Part shown: piece after piece, positions 1-9,044 of the stretch
Numbering within the stretch: the stretch's first letter is position 1
How the letters are laid out: each line of letters starts with the position of its first letter
Assembly (NCBI GenBank): GCA_045104975.1
Contig: JBGCCY010000071.1
Span: 1 to 17,970 of the forward strand
Source: CAJQQY01 sp045104975
GTDB taxonomy: Bacteria > Bacteroidota > Bacteroidia > Chitinophagales > Saprospiraceae
Direction of reading: 5' to 3'
DNA: 17,970 nt
Translations under genes and position numbers: made by a program
The notes under the pieces: model-generated
The model's database searches: none
Told to the model about the DNA's origin: nothing
Seen by the model: the letters and a program-made list of their open reading frames with translations, nothing else

Positions 1-49
1 TGTATATCTTTTTTTTAATAAAAGCCGCCACAGGATTTAAAAATTACGA

Positions 50-3000
50 ATGGCAAAACGTTTAGTAAAGATAGCAAAGGAATTAAATGTAGGTACCACT
101 ACCATTGTTGACTATTTGAACAACAATGGTTTTGATATTGATAACAAGCCTACGTCTAAAGTCTCCGATGAGATGTACAATGAGTTACTCAAGGAGTTTC
201 AGAAGTCTATTGCTATAAAAGAGCAGGCAGATCAATTAGTTATTGGGACTCGTCCTGCGACTAAAGAAAAGGAACCTGTTAAAAAAATATTTGATACACC
301 TCCTTCACCTCCGCCACCACCATCTCCTCCTCCTGTTGAAAAAGTAGAAGAAGTTATTGCGAAACCGGAACCGAAACCAGCTGTTGAAGAACTCAAACAG
401 CCAAAAGAGGATATGATTGAGAGACCTGTACTTGGGTTGAAAGTCAAAGGGAAAATAGATTTGGATAAAAATAAGAAGCCTGTAGCTAAAGCAAAAGAGG
501 TTGTAAAAACTCCTGAGCCTAAGGTGGAAGAATCCAAACCAGAACCTAAGGTGGAAGAGGTAAAACCTGAGCCAGTTAAAAAACCAGAAGCTGTTGAACC
601 TCCTAAGGAAGTTGAAAAGCCTGTAATAGTTGAAGAAAAACCTGCTCCTGTTCAGAAAGAGGTAGTTCAAGAACCTGCTCCTAAAAAAGTAGAACCTGAG
701 CAACCTAAAAAGGAAGAAATAAAACCTGTGCCTACTGAAGATACTTCAGAAAAACCAAAGGCAAAGAAGGACGATGGAATGATGCGTGCCAAAACACCTA
801 CATTAAAAGGATTAAAGATTGTAGGAAAAATTGATACGGAGCAATTCAAAAAACCTAAAAAGAAGAAAAAAGATACGGGCAAACAAGCTCCATCTGATAA
901 GCCAGGAGAAAAGAAAACAGAAGGAGAAGATAGTAAGCGTCGTCGTCGTCGCCGTAAAAAAGTGGTTACTACCGTTGGCCAAGGCAATCAAGGAGGAAAT
1001 AATAATCCTCAAAGAAGTGGAAGTGGAGGTACAAACAGGCCAAGCGGCGGAAACAGATCTGGAGGTGGAAATAGACCTGGGGGCGGAAACAGACCAGCAG
1101 GAAATAGCAACCGAGGCGGAAATAATAATCGTGGCGGAAGAGGAAGAAGAGATGATGTCAAAGAAGTTTCTAAAAAAGAGATCGAAGAAAAGATCAAAGA
1201 AACGATGGCTCGTCTTGGAGGAGGAAAGGGGCGTAAACGTCAAAAAATACGTAGAGAAAATCGAGAACGTCTAAGAGAGAATCAAGAGCAGAGAGAGCAG
1301 GCAAATGAAGTGACAACATTACAGTTGACAGAGTTTGTTTCTGTTTCAGAATTGGCAAGTTTGATGGATGTTTCGGTTACACAGGTAATTACTACTTGTA
1401 TGAATTTAGGGGTGATAGTTTCTATCAACCAAAGATTAGATGCTGAAATTATTGAGTTGTTAGGAAGTGAATTTGGTCATGAAATAGAATTTATTTCTGC
1501 TGAAGAACAAATAGATGAAGAGGAAGAAATTATTGATGATCCAGCTGATTTAGTTTCTAGAGCTCCGATTGTAACTGTAATGGGACACGTTGATCATGGT
1601 AAAACTTCATTATTGGATTATGTGCGAAAAGCTTCTGTAGCAGATGGTGAGGCAGGGGGAATCACCCAGCACATTGGAGCCTATGAAGTTTTAGTAGGAG
1701 AGGATAAGAGAAAAATTACCTTCCTTGATACTCCTGGTCACGAGGCATTTACTGCTATGCGTGCACGTGGAGCGAAAGTAACAGATATTGCGATTATCAT
1801 TATTTCTGCTGATGATTCAATCATGCCTCAAACGAAAGAGGCAATCAGTCACGCCCAAGCAGCGAATGTACCAATGGTTTTTGCTATCTATAAAATTGAT
1901 AAAGACGGATCAGATCCGGAAAGAATCAAAGGAGAATTAGCAGGGATGAATCTTCAAGTGGAAGATTGGGGAGGAAAATATCAGTCTCAAGATATCTCTG
2001 CGAAAATGGGAACTGGAATTGATGAGTTATTAGAAAAAATATTATTAGAAGCTGAATTATTAGAACTTAAAGCTAATCCAAAACGAGCAGCTATAGGTAC
2101 AGTAGTCGAGGCTTCTTTAGATAAAGGAAAAGGATTCGTTACCAAAGTATTGGTTCAAACTGGAACATTAAAGATAGGTGATTCTGTCGTATCTGGAGAG
2201 CACTCTGGAAAAGTCAAAGCCATGTTTAATGAGAAAGGGAAGCGAGTTAAAACGGCAGGACCATCTAGTCCTGTTTTAATTCTTGGTTTGAGTGGAGCAC
2301 CGCAAGCAGGTGAGAAATTCAAAGTAATGGAAAGTGAGCAAGAAGCTAGACAAATTGCATCTAACCGAGCTCAAATTAATCGTGAGCAAGCGAACAGAGC
2401 AAGCAAACGAATTAGTTTAGATGAGATTGGAAGACGTTTGGCATTAGGAAGTTTCAAAGAATTGAATCTTATTGTCAAAGGTGATGTGGATGGATCTATC
2501 GAGGCATTGTCTGATGCATTGATCAAGCTTTCTATCGAGTCAGTTCAAGTAAATGTAATCCATAAAGCAGTAGGACCAATCATCGAATCAGATGTATTGT
2601 TAGCATCTGCTTCTGATGCGATTGTAATTGGTTTCCAGGTGAGACCATCATCAGGTGCTCGAAAACTGGCTGAAAAAGAAGGGGTACAAATCAAAACGTA
2701 TTCCATTATTTATGAAGTAATCGACGAGATCAAATCTGCTATCGAAGGAATGCTCGAACCAACTAAGGAAGAAAAAATCTTGGCTCAAGTTGAAGTTCGA
2801 GATGTATTCAAAATTAGTAAAGTGGGAACCATTGCAGGATGTTATGTTACAGAAGGACTTATTAAACGTAATTCTCACGTACGATTAATTCGAGAAGGAA
2901 TTGTAGTCTATCCTGTGAAAGAAGGAAAGCATGGAGAAATTTCTTCATTGAAACGATTCAAAGATGATGCGAAAGAAGTGAAGTTTGGAATGGAGTGTGG

Positions 3001-3088
3001 TATCTCAATCAAAAATTTTAATGATATTAAAGTTGGCGATGTCATCGAAGGATACGAAATCGTAGAAATCAAGCAAAAATTGAAATAG
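50..3088 (+). CDS. infB: Translation initiation factor IF-2
   Basis: GTPase that brings initiator tRNA to the small ribosomal subunit and promotes subunit joining in the cytoplasm. The protein has 1012 residues. An IF2_N-type helical domain covers about residues 1-55. A long disordered stretch (about 65-380) is rich in Lys, Glu and Pro, with five consecutive prolines at 87-91 and an Arg run followed by an RG/NRGG-rich segment at about 300-370. A second IF2_N-like segment lies at about 415-475. The G domain starts near 505: G1 GHVDHGKT at 512-519, G3 DTPGH at 560-564, G5 SAK at 650-652. Domains II-IV follow to the C-terminus. The G4 motif reads YKID (614-617) instead of NKID, which is odd. The length fits long Bacteroidota IF-2s. 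The ATG at 50 gives the expected MAKRL start; no clear Shine-Dalgarno sequence is present. Only 49 bases lie upstream; nusA would be the usual neighbour but is outside the window. Confidence 0.98.
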   Translation: MAKRLVKIAKELNVGTTTIVDYLNNNGFDIDNKPTSKVSDEMYNELLKEFQKSIAIKEQADQLVIGTRPATKEKEPVKKIFDTPPSPPPPPSPPPVEKVEEVIAKPEPKPAVEELKQPKEDMIERPVLGLKVKGKIDLDKNKKPVAKAKEVVKTPEPKVEESKPEPKVEEVKPEPVKKPEAVEPPKEVEKPVIVEEKPAPVQKEVVQEPAPKKVEPEQPKKEEIKPVPTEDTSEKPKAKKDDGMMRAKTPTLKGLKIVGKIDTEQFKKPKKKKKDTGKQAPSDKPGEKKTEGEDSKRRRRRRKKVVTTVGQGNQGGNNNPQRSGSGGTNRPSGGNRSGGGNRPGGGNRPAGNSNRGGNNNRGGRGRRDDVKEVSKKEIEEKIKETMARLGGGKGRKRQKIRRENRERLRENQEQREQANEVTTLQLTEFVSVSELASLMDVSVTQVITTCMNLGVIVSINQRLDAEIIELLGSEFGHEIEFISAEEQIDEEEEIIDDPADLVSRAPIVTVMGHVDHGKTSLLDYVRKASVADGEAGGITQHIGAYEVLVGEDKRKITFLDTPGHEAFTAMRARGAKVTDIAIIIISADDSIMPQTKEAISHAQAANVPMVFAIYKIDKDGSDPERIKGELAGMNLQVEDWGGKYQSQDISAKMGTGIDELLEKILLEAELLELKANPKRAAIGTVVEASLDKGKGFVTKVLVQTGTLKIGDSVVSGEHSGKVKAMFNEKGKRVKTAGPSSPVLILGLSGAPQAGEKFKVMESEQEARQIASNRAQINREQANRASKRISLDEIGRRLALGSFKELNLIVKGDVDGSIEALSDALIKLSIESVQVNVIHKAVGPIIESDVLLASASDAIVIGFQVRPSSGARKLAEKEGVQIKTYSIIYEVIDEIKSAIEGMLEPTKEEKILAQVEVRDVFKISKVGTIAGCYVTEGLIKRNSHVRLIREGIVVYPVKEGKHGEISSLKRFKDDAKEVKFGMECGISIKNFNDIKVGDVIEGYEIVEIKQKLK

Positions 3089-3131
3089 TTTTTATCGAGC
3101 AATGCTCATAAATAAACTATTCATTAAATAA

Positions 3132-4367
3132 ATGATTTTATCAAAAAGACAGCATGAGGCAATCCATCAGAGTTTGCTCATGCTGTTTTGCTTTTTACTA
3201 CCGTTGCATCCTCGATTGTCAGTTTTAGCAATTATCTTTTTAGGGATCAATTGGCTGCTGAGTGGTCGTATCTATTTTAATTTCAAATCTTTTCTTTCCC
3301 CAATTCCAATTCTCTTTTTTAGTTTTTATGTATTGCATTTAATTGGTTTGATTTATACATCAAATTGGATAGAAGGAATGCAACGAGTTGAAACTAAATT
3401 ACCACTTCTGATTTTCCCACTCATCCTTTTTTCTTTTCCCATAAGAAATGAAAAAAGTATCTCGCCCATTTTGAAAAGCTACGTTGCAGGTTGTTTGATT
3501 GCAAGCATCTATTGTTTAGCAAATGGATTTTTAAAATATATAGAGACTGATGAAAACTGGATGACCTATAAAAAGTTAGGTAGCTTCCTTGGTTTTCACC
3601 CCACCTATTATTCCATGTATTTAAGTTTTGCATTTTTTATTGTTTTGTTTTTTCTGATAGAAAAAATAAAAACACATTCGGTTAATTATAAAATAGGAAG
3701 TGGTATTTTAGCTGGATGGTTTTCTATAATAATAATTTTACTTTCCTCTCGAATGACAATTCTCGCAACTGTTTCAATTCTAGGAATTTCGTTTTTGACT
3801 TGGATGTATTTTCAACAAAAAATATGGAAAGGTATTGGAATAAGTATTCTTGCAATTGTATTGTTATTTTTTTCGATAAAAAATATACCAAGTGTAGGAC
3901 AGAGAACTCAAAACACTATCAATAGTGCTGTTAACAAAGATTCAAATAAAATGAATAGGGCTCCTCGAATCAACTTATGGAATGCAGCACTTACCGTAAT
4001 CAAAGAGAATCCAATGATTGGAACAGGGACAGGAGATATGCAAGATGAGGTAGTGAAGATTTATAAAAAAAGAAATTACGAGCGAGCACTCAAAGATAAT
4101 TTTAATCCTCACAGCCAATATCTACAAACTACGGCTACGCTTGGAATCATTGGAGGAGTATTGTTATTATTTTATTTACTAGTTCCATTTTGGTTAACTT
4201 TCCAACAAAGAGATTATTTGTATTTGCTATTCCTTTCGTTGGTGATGATGTCATTTTTGACAGAGAGTATTTTGCAGACTCAGCGGGGGACGCTTTTCTT
4301 TGGATTTTTTCATACTTTTTTGGCGATGAGATTTTTGGAAATCAAAAAACCGAAAATTGGTACTTAA
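3132..4367 (+). CDS. O-antigen ligase / Wzy-like polytopic membrane protein
   Basis: Predicted inner-membrane protein of 411 residues with about ten hydrophobic segments, of the O-antigen ligase / polymerase (Wzy_C, WaaL-like) superfamily. Members join or polymerise lipid-linked glycans on the periplasmic face. The supporting region is a hydrophilic loop at about residues 250-335, between hydrophobic segments, with Arg and Trp in RINLWNAAL, a GTGTGD turn and His327 in the motif NPHSQYLQ. That loop pattern and histidine are typical of the family. The gene starts 43 bases after infB on the same strand, with no terminator seen, so co-transcription is possible although the functions are unrelated. 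No other polysaccharide genes are nearby, so the substrate cannot be inferred. Its stop codon overlaps that of the convergent downstream gene. The family call is fairly sure; ligase versus polymerase is not resolved. Confidence 0.8.
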   Translation: MILSKRQHEAIHQSLLMLFCFLLPLHPRLSVLAIIFLGINWLLSGRIYFNFKSFLSPIPILFFSFYVLHLIGLIYTSNWIEGMQRVETKLPLLIFPLILFSFPIRNEKSISPILKSYVAGCLIASIYCLANGFLKYIETDENWMTYKKLGSFLGFHPTYYSMYLSFAFFIVLFFLIEKIKTHSVNYKIGSGILAGWFSIIIILLSSRMTILATVSILGISFLTWMYFQQKIWKGIGISILAIVLLFFSIKNIPSVGQRTQNTINSAVNKDSNKMNRAPRINLWNAALTVIKENPMIGTGTGDMQDEVVKIYKKRNYERALKDNFNPHSQYLQTTATLGIIGGVLLLFYLLVPFWLTFQQRDYLYLLFLSLVMMSFLTESILQTQRGTLFFGFFHTFLAMRFLEIKKPKIGT

Positions 4368-5779
4368 ATTTTAGAAAGCTGAGTGAGTAACCAATTTCGT
4401 TCCTCTTTGGTTAAAGGGTGCGCTTCCTGAATTTCCACTTTTAATTTTTCCTTTCCAATTTTGTCGCTAGGCTTAGCTTTCAATAGCTTTTTAATAAATC
4501 GGATATAGTTTTTAAAATTGGCTTTGTGATAACCCATGATTTTTTTTCGTTGAATATAAGTTCGCATACTTTCAATTAAAGATTCTAATGCATCAAATTC
4601 CTCTTCTTCATAGTACATCCAAGAAAGCATTTTTTTTGCAGTCAAGCCAATCAGAATATCTTCGTAATGTACATCTTGTACTAATAATTGCATTGCCTTG
4701 GTATATTCTTTTTTTTCATAGTGCAGTCTTGCGAGACTATAATTCAAAAAACCTTCCCGATGTTTGTCACTTAAATATTTTTGATTTTCTTCAATAAAAT
4801 TTTCTACAATTTTAAATTCTTTCAATTTTAAACCGATAGAAATAACGTTGTGAAAGGTTACCCTAGAGATCGAATTATTTTCTATTAATATCTTATTTTC
4901 AAAACCCAATTGATACAATTCGAAAGCTTCTCTAATAAAACTTTCATTTCCAGCATTCATTCTTTTGATAGAATAATTGATAGTCATCAGATAAATATCT
5001 CTAATTTCAGCAAAAGGAAAATAGTGTCCATTTTCTTTTATTTGTTCTTTTAATTGAAAATAATGAGCTTCATTTTCTTTTTCAGTCAATGTCTTGTAGA
5101 TAAAATAATAAGTGGCGATTGCAGGAATTTTTATATAGTCTTCTTGCTGAATTAGAGGAAGTATATTTTTTAATAAGCCAATGGTATATTCTTTTTGATA
5201 AACCGATTGATGTGAGAGCATCAAGCAATATTGGCGCAATTTTCCTGCAAGAAAAGCAATGTCTAAAGTATCAGAAACTTCTTGTAGATTTTGAGAAAGC
5301 CGATTAACTCGACTTTGATAATTATATTTTTCTAAATGTAGTTGATATTCATTTCGATAATAATCCTCATTTTGGATAGTAGATTTACTTAGAAGTTGTT
5401 CTGACTGTTTAATGTTTTTTTCAAACAGCTTATTCAGTTTTCTTTTTCTATAAACTTTTGATAAGATATTTCTTGTGTTTATTTCATTTAGGTGGAGTTC
5501 TTGATAAATCAAAAAGTCTTCAATCGCTTTTAATAAAAAAAACATTACCTGCCGCATTTTTGCATCATCATACGTTTCTTTAGGGTAAATCCAGGAGAAA
5601 ACAAAAGGCTTCTCCAAGTAACCTTCCTTACTTAAATGATTATCATCGAAGAAATAATCGAATAATTGGACAACATCTTGCCTCTGATTATGTGCAGGAG
5701 AATTCAGCCATTTGCGTGTTTCTCGTATATCTTTAGCTGAAAACGTATTTAAAATGTTAATTAATTGACTTTTTTTCAT
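4364..5779 (-). CDS. Hypothetical helical protein
   Basis: I do not recognise this 471-residue protein. The start is placed at the ATG at 5779 (MKKSQLINIL), because the 15 extra residues of the longer reading frame are hydrophobic, AT-rich and overlap a candidate promoter. No signal peptide or membrane span is visible. The sequence is almost wholly helix-forming, rich in Lys, Glu, Leu, Tyr and Gln. Helix pairs such as FLNYSLARLHYEKKEYTKAM (about residues 355-375) resemble TPR-like repeats, so a helical-repeat scaffold is plausible. The N-terminus contains SAKDIRETRKWLNSPAHNQR, which looks like a compact helical module. I have an impression of similar proteins in Saprospiraceae genomes but cannot name a family. 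It converges on the ligase-like gene (4-base overlap of stops) and is divergent from the T9SS protein gene. Confidence 0.8.
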   Translation of the reverse strand: MKKSQLINILNTFSAKDIRETRKWLNSPAHNQRQDVVQLFDYFFDDNHLSKEGYLEKPFVFSWIYPKETYDDAKMRQVMFFLLKAIEDFLIYQELHLNEINTRNILSKVYRKRKLNKLFEKNIKQSEQLLSKSTIQNEDYYRNEYQLHLEKYNYQSRVNRLSQNLQEVSDTLDIAFLAGKLRQYCLMLSHQSVYQKEYTIGLLKNILPLIQQEDYIKIPAIATYYFIYKTLTEKENEAHYFQLKEQIKENGHYFPFAEIRDIYLMTINYSIKRMNAGNESFIREAFELYQLGFENKILIENNSISRVTFHNVISIGLKLKEFKIVENFIEENQKYLSDKHREGFLNYSLARLHYEKKEYTKAMQLLVQDVHYEDILIGLTAKKMLSWMYYEEEEFDALESLIESMRTYIQRKKIMGYHKANFKNYIRFIKKLLKAKPSDKIGKEKLKVEIQEAHPLTKEERNWLLTQLSKI

Positions 5780-5802
5780 GTAAAAAATAAATATATTTTC
5801 AA

Positions 5803-5810
5803 CAAAGTTA
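5803..5810 (-). promoter_or_regulatory. Candidate -7 box for the hypothetical gene
   Basis: On the minus strand this reads TAACTTTG, an exact match to the Bacteroidota -7 consensus TAnnTTTG, about 24 bases before the ATG at 5779. No TTTG is found at the expected 19-base spacing upstream, so support is partial. Confidence 0.3.
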
Positions 5811-5960
5811 ACAAAAAATAACATTTTTATAATTTTAATTTAAGTCATAAAATGTTGATATTCAGTAGGTTGTGATTTTTTGGTTTGTAAATTTAATTTA
5901 AAAAAGATGCTAAAGTTGTTCAACAAATGGCTTTAGTTGTCCTTGAAAAAACATTGGAAC

Positions 5961-8900
5961 ATGAGCACTTTTGTAATGTACTTATTAACACAACAACCAA
6001 AAAGATATTTTTTCGTGAGATCATTTAATATACATAACCTGGTAAGACTCAAAAAACTAAGTATCGTAGCAGTACTTAGTCTAGCTTTGGGTCTTACCGG
6101 TTTTTTTGAAGCTAATGCTCAAAATGTATATGGATGGGACAAAATATACGGTGGATCAAATGGGCCAGAGGTGGCGCAAGGTATTGTTGAAATGAAAGAT
6201 AGAGGTTTAGTTTTAGTTGGATCTTCAAATTCCTTTGGACTAGGATCTCAAATATATACAGTTAGGACAGATGTAGATGGAACGGTGCTTTGGACAGATA
6301 CACTTGGAAATGCTGGCCCAGAAATGGGATTAGATGTAACTGTTGCATCAGATCAAAATGGAGTAGTCATTGTAGGGAATGGAGAAAATATTGTAAACGG
6401 AGGAGATGATATTATCTTTTTTAGATTGGATGATAATGGGAAAAAACTTTGGACAAAATATTATTCTACGAGTAATGATGATGAAGCATTTGGAATTACC
6501 ACAACGATAGATGGAGGTTATATTATAACAGGATGGACAGAAAATGGTCAAGGTGATAAAGATTTATTATTAGTTAAAGTCGATGAAAATGGAAATGAGG
6601 AATGGGTAAATACTTATGGTGGTGATTTTGATGATTTAGGAAGTGCAGTAAGACAAAGAGCAAATGGAAATTTTGTCGTGACAGGTTATACAGAAGTTTC
6701 TTCTAGTGATAAAAATATTTATGCTTTAGAAGTTGATAATGATGGTGCAGTAATTTCAGAAAATAGTTTTGGGGGAGTTACTGGACAAACTGATGAAGGA
6801 ATTGATTTGGCGATTGCAAATGATGGAACTGTTTTTATAACTGGTAGAACAGGAAATAATTCGAATATTGCAGTTTTAAAGTTATCACCTGACGGAAATT
6901 TTAATTTCTTTTCTTTTGGTGTTTCTAACTTTTTTGAAATTGGAAATAGTATAGTCATAGCAGACGATGGAAATTTAGTGATTGCAGGTTATCATGAAGT
7001 TTCAGCAAGTGATCTTAATTATTTTCTAGTAAAAGTTGACCCCAATGGTGCATTGATTTGGGAAAAAAGTATTGGACAATCGAATCGAACAGAAGAAGGT
7101 TATGATATAGTAAAAACTTATGATGGAGGATTTGCAATTGCAGGTTCAAGATCGTTTAATCCATTTACTCTCAATCTTATCGATATTTATTTAGTTAGAA
7201 CGAATAAAAATGGAGATTTACTCACCAATCATATTATTGGAAATGCATTTAGTGATACTAATAATGATTGTACTTTTCAATCAAATGAAAGTGGCGTAAG
7301 AAATTGGATTGTTGAAGCAAGAGGAGTTGGTCGAACCTTTTATGGTTCAGTTGATGAAGATGGAAACTTTGATGTTTTAACTGATACAGGAAGTTATGAG
7401 GTAAATATAATTGCTCCTAATGTTTACTGGGATTTGACGACTTGTCAAACAATAAATTTCCCAGCAGATGTTGAAAATTTTGATACTATATTTTTGGACT
7501 ATCCCATCCAAACCGAAATTGATTGTCCTGTTATGGAAGTAGATGTTGCGACATCTCGAATCATTCCATGTGAGGACAATGTGTACCGAGTTGATTTTTG
7601 TAATCAAGGAACTCAGCTTGCAGTAGCTGCAACGGTAGAGTTGGTTTTAGAAAAGAACTTAATTTACAATAGTAGTTCTCTTCCTCCAATTCAAATTATT
7701 GATGACAGTCTTTACATTTTTGCCATTGGAAATATAGACGTAGGTGAGTGTGGATTCTTTGAAGTAAATGTTACGGCGGATTGTGCGACAACAATTGCAG
7801 AAGAGGCACATTGTGTAGAAGCTAAAATCTTTCCAGATGATACATGTTTGGCTCCCAATCCAAGTTGGGATGAATCATCAATTAGAGTAACAAGTTACTG
7901 TGAAGGAGATTCTGTTGTTTTCTTTTTAGAAAATATTGGAGATCAAGATATGCTTCAGGGAACAAAATTTATTGTTGTTGAAGATGTAGTATTAATGTTT
8001 AACGGAGCGCCACAAACCTCTGATATTTTAGGAGTAGGACAGACTCAAAGAATTGCCTACGAAGCAAATGGAAAACACTATCGATTAATTGCTGACCAAG
8101 CAACTGATCACCCAGGAAGAAATTATTTCGCAACTGCTTCTGTCGAAGCATGCGATCCAGATAATCAAGGAGTATCTCTAAGATATGTCACTCAACTCGA
8201 AGAGGCAGATAGAGATCCTTATCAAAGTAAAGATTGCATAGAGAACCAATTGTCATTTGACCCAATAGATTTTATCGGTTATCCCAAAGGCTACAGAGAT
8301 ACCTGTAACACCGACGCCGATTTAATCACATCCCAAACCGATTTGAAGTATCACATTCGTTTTCAAAATGTGAGTGCTGATTCTTCTCATAGAGTGGTTA
8401 TTCGTGATACCATACCTTCCCATTTGGATATCACCAGCATCCGACCTGGAGCAAGTAGCCATCCTTACACTTTCGAAGCCTATGGAGATGGATTTGTGAA
8501 ATTCACATTTTCTGATCTAGGGCAAGTAAATAGTACGAACAACGAAATGTTGTCCCACGGGTTTGTTAAATACCGGATTTCTCAAAAACCAAACAATCCC
8601 GTGGGCACTATTATCGAGAATAGTGCTATCGTTTTCCAAGACTATGATGTTCCGACGGATACAGAATTTTCGAGACATCAAGTTGGAGGAGAAAATTTGA
8701 CAGACTTTTTATGCTTTTTGACTTCTACGGAAAACCCAGATTTTCCACATGTGAACTTAAATGTGTACCCAAATCCATTTACGGATTTTGCTAGAGTAGA
8801 AGTGACTGGCGAACAATTTCAAGATATGGAATTTCATGTTTTTGATGCGTCAGGTAAAAAGGTAAGAATAGAGAATTTTGAAAATAACGAACTAGAATTT

Positions 8901-8990
8901 TATCGCAACCAATTGCCACAAGGGCTATACATATTTACCATTATTGTTAAAGGACAAGTCGTTCAGAGCGGCAAATTAATTATTCAATAG
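5961..8990 (+). CDS. Secreted T9SS substrate with seven-bladed propeller
   Basis: Predicted secreted or surface protein, 1009 residues from this ATG. A signal peptide has hydrophobic core LSIVAVLSLALGL and likely cleavage near ANA-Q53/Q54. Residues about 58-427 hold seven repeats of roughly 50 residues, each with a DG/NG turn, a strand pair like GGYIITG and usually a Trp: a probable seven-bladed propeller. Next come an SdrD/B-like segment with DTNNDC at 432-437 and a DUF11-like cysteine-containing part. A domain at about 759-920 resembles the DUF7619 type of Saprospiraceae secreted proteins. Residues 933-1009 are a T9SS type A sorting tail (LNVYPNPF, then FDASGKKV and QGLYIFTI), removed on export by known T9SS mechanism. 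The start is uncertain: TTG 5937, ATG 5976 and GTG 6015 are in frame, and GTG 6015 gives the most usual signal-peptide n-region. A weak -7-like TAAAGTTG lies at 5911-5918. Ligand unknown. Confidence 0.9.
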   Translation: MSTFVMYLLTQQPKRYFFVRSFNIHNLVRLKKLSIVAVLSLALGLTGFFEANAQNVYGWDKIYGGSNGPEVAQGIVEMKDRGLVLVGSSNSFGLGSQIYTVRTDVDGTVLWTDTLGNAGPEMGLDVTVASDQNGVVIVGNGENIVNGGDDIIFFRLDDNGKKLWTKYYSTSNDDEAFGITTTIDGGYIITGWTENGQGDKDLLLVKVDENGNEEWVNTYGGDFDDLGSAVRQRANGNFVVTGYTEVSSSDKNIYALEVDNDGAVISENSFGGVTGQTDEGIDLAIANDGTVFITGRTGNNSNIAVLKLSPDGNFNFFSFGVSNFFEIGNSIVIADDGNLVIAGYHEVSASDLNYFLVKVDPNGALIWEKSIGQSNRTEEGYDIVKTYDGGFAIAGSRSFNPFTLNLIDIYLVRTNKNGDLLTNHIIGNAFSDTNNDCTFQSNESGVRNWIVEARGVGRTFYGSVDEDGNFDVLTDTGSYEVNIIAPNVYWDLTTCQTINFPADVENFDTIFLDYPIQTEIDCPVMEVDVATSRIIPCEDNVYRVDFCNQGTQLAVAATVELVLEKNLIYNSSSLPPIQIIDDSLYIFAIGNIDVGECGFFEVNVTADCATTIAEEAHCVEAKIFPDDTCLAPNPSWDESSIRVTSYCEGDSVVFFLENIGDQDMLQGTKFIVVEDVVLMFNGAPQTSDILGVGQTQRIAYEANGKHYRLIADQATDHPGRNYFATASVEACDPDNQGVSLRYVTQLEEADRDPYQSKDCIENQLSFDPIDFIGYPKGYRDTCNTDADLITSQTDLKYHIRFQNVSADSSHRVVIRDTIPSHLDITSIRPGASSHPYTFEAYGDGFVKFTFSDLGQVNSTNNEMLSHGFVKYRISQKPNNPVGTIIENSAIVFQDYDVPTDTEFSRHQVGGENLTDFLCFLTSTENPDFPHVNLNVYPNPFTDFARVEVTGEQFQDMEFHVFDASGKKVRIENFENNELEFYRNQLPQGLYIFTIIVKGQVVQSGKLIIQ

Positions 8991-9044
8991 AAAACCGTCG
9001 GCTAGATTTTTTTAAAATTTAGTGAGGCAAAACAACAAGATACT

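Noticed and set aside
232..703. Open frames on the minus strand opposite the IF-2 N-terminus
   Set aside because: They mirror the low-complexity Lys/Glu/Pro codons of infB and have low-complexity Ser/Gly or Phe/Arg-rich translations.
831..1274. + strand frame of 147 codons inside infB
   Set aside because: Frame-shifted shadow of the Lys/Arg/Gly-rich region, with no start signal or domain.
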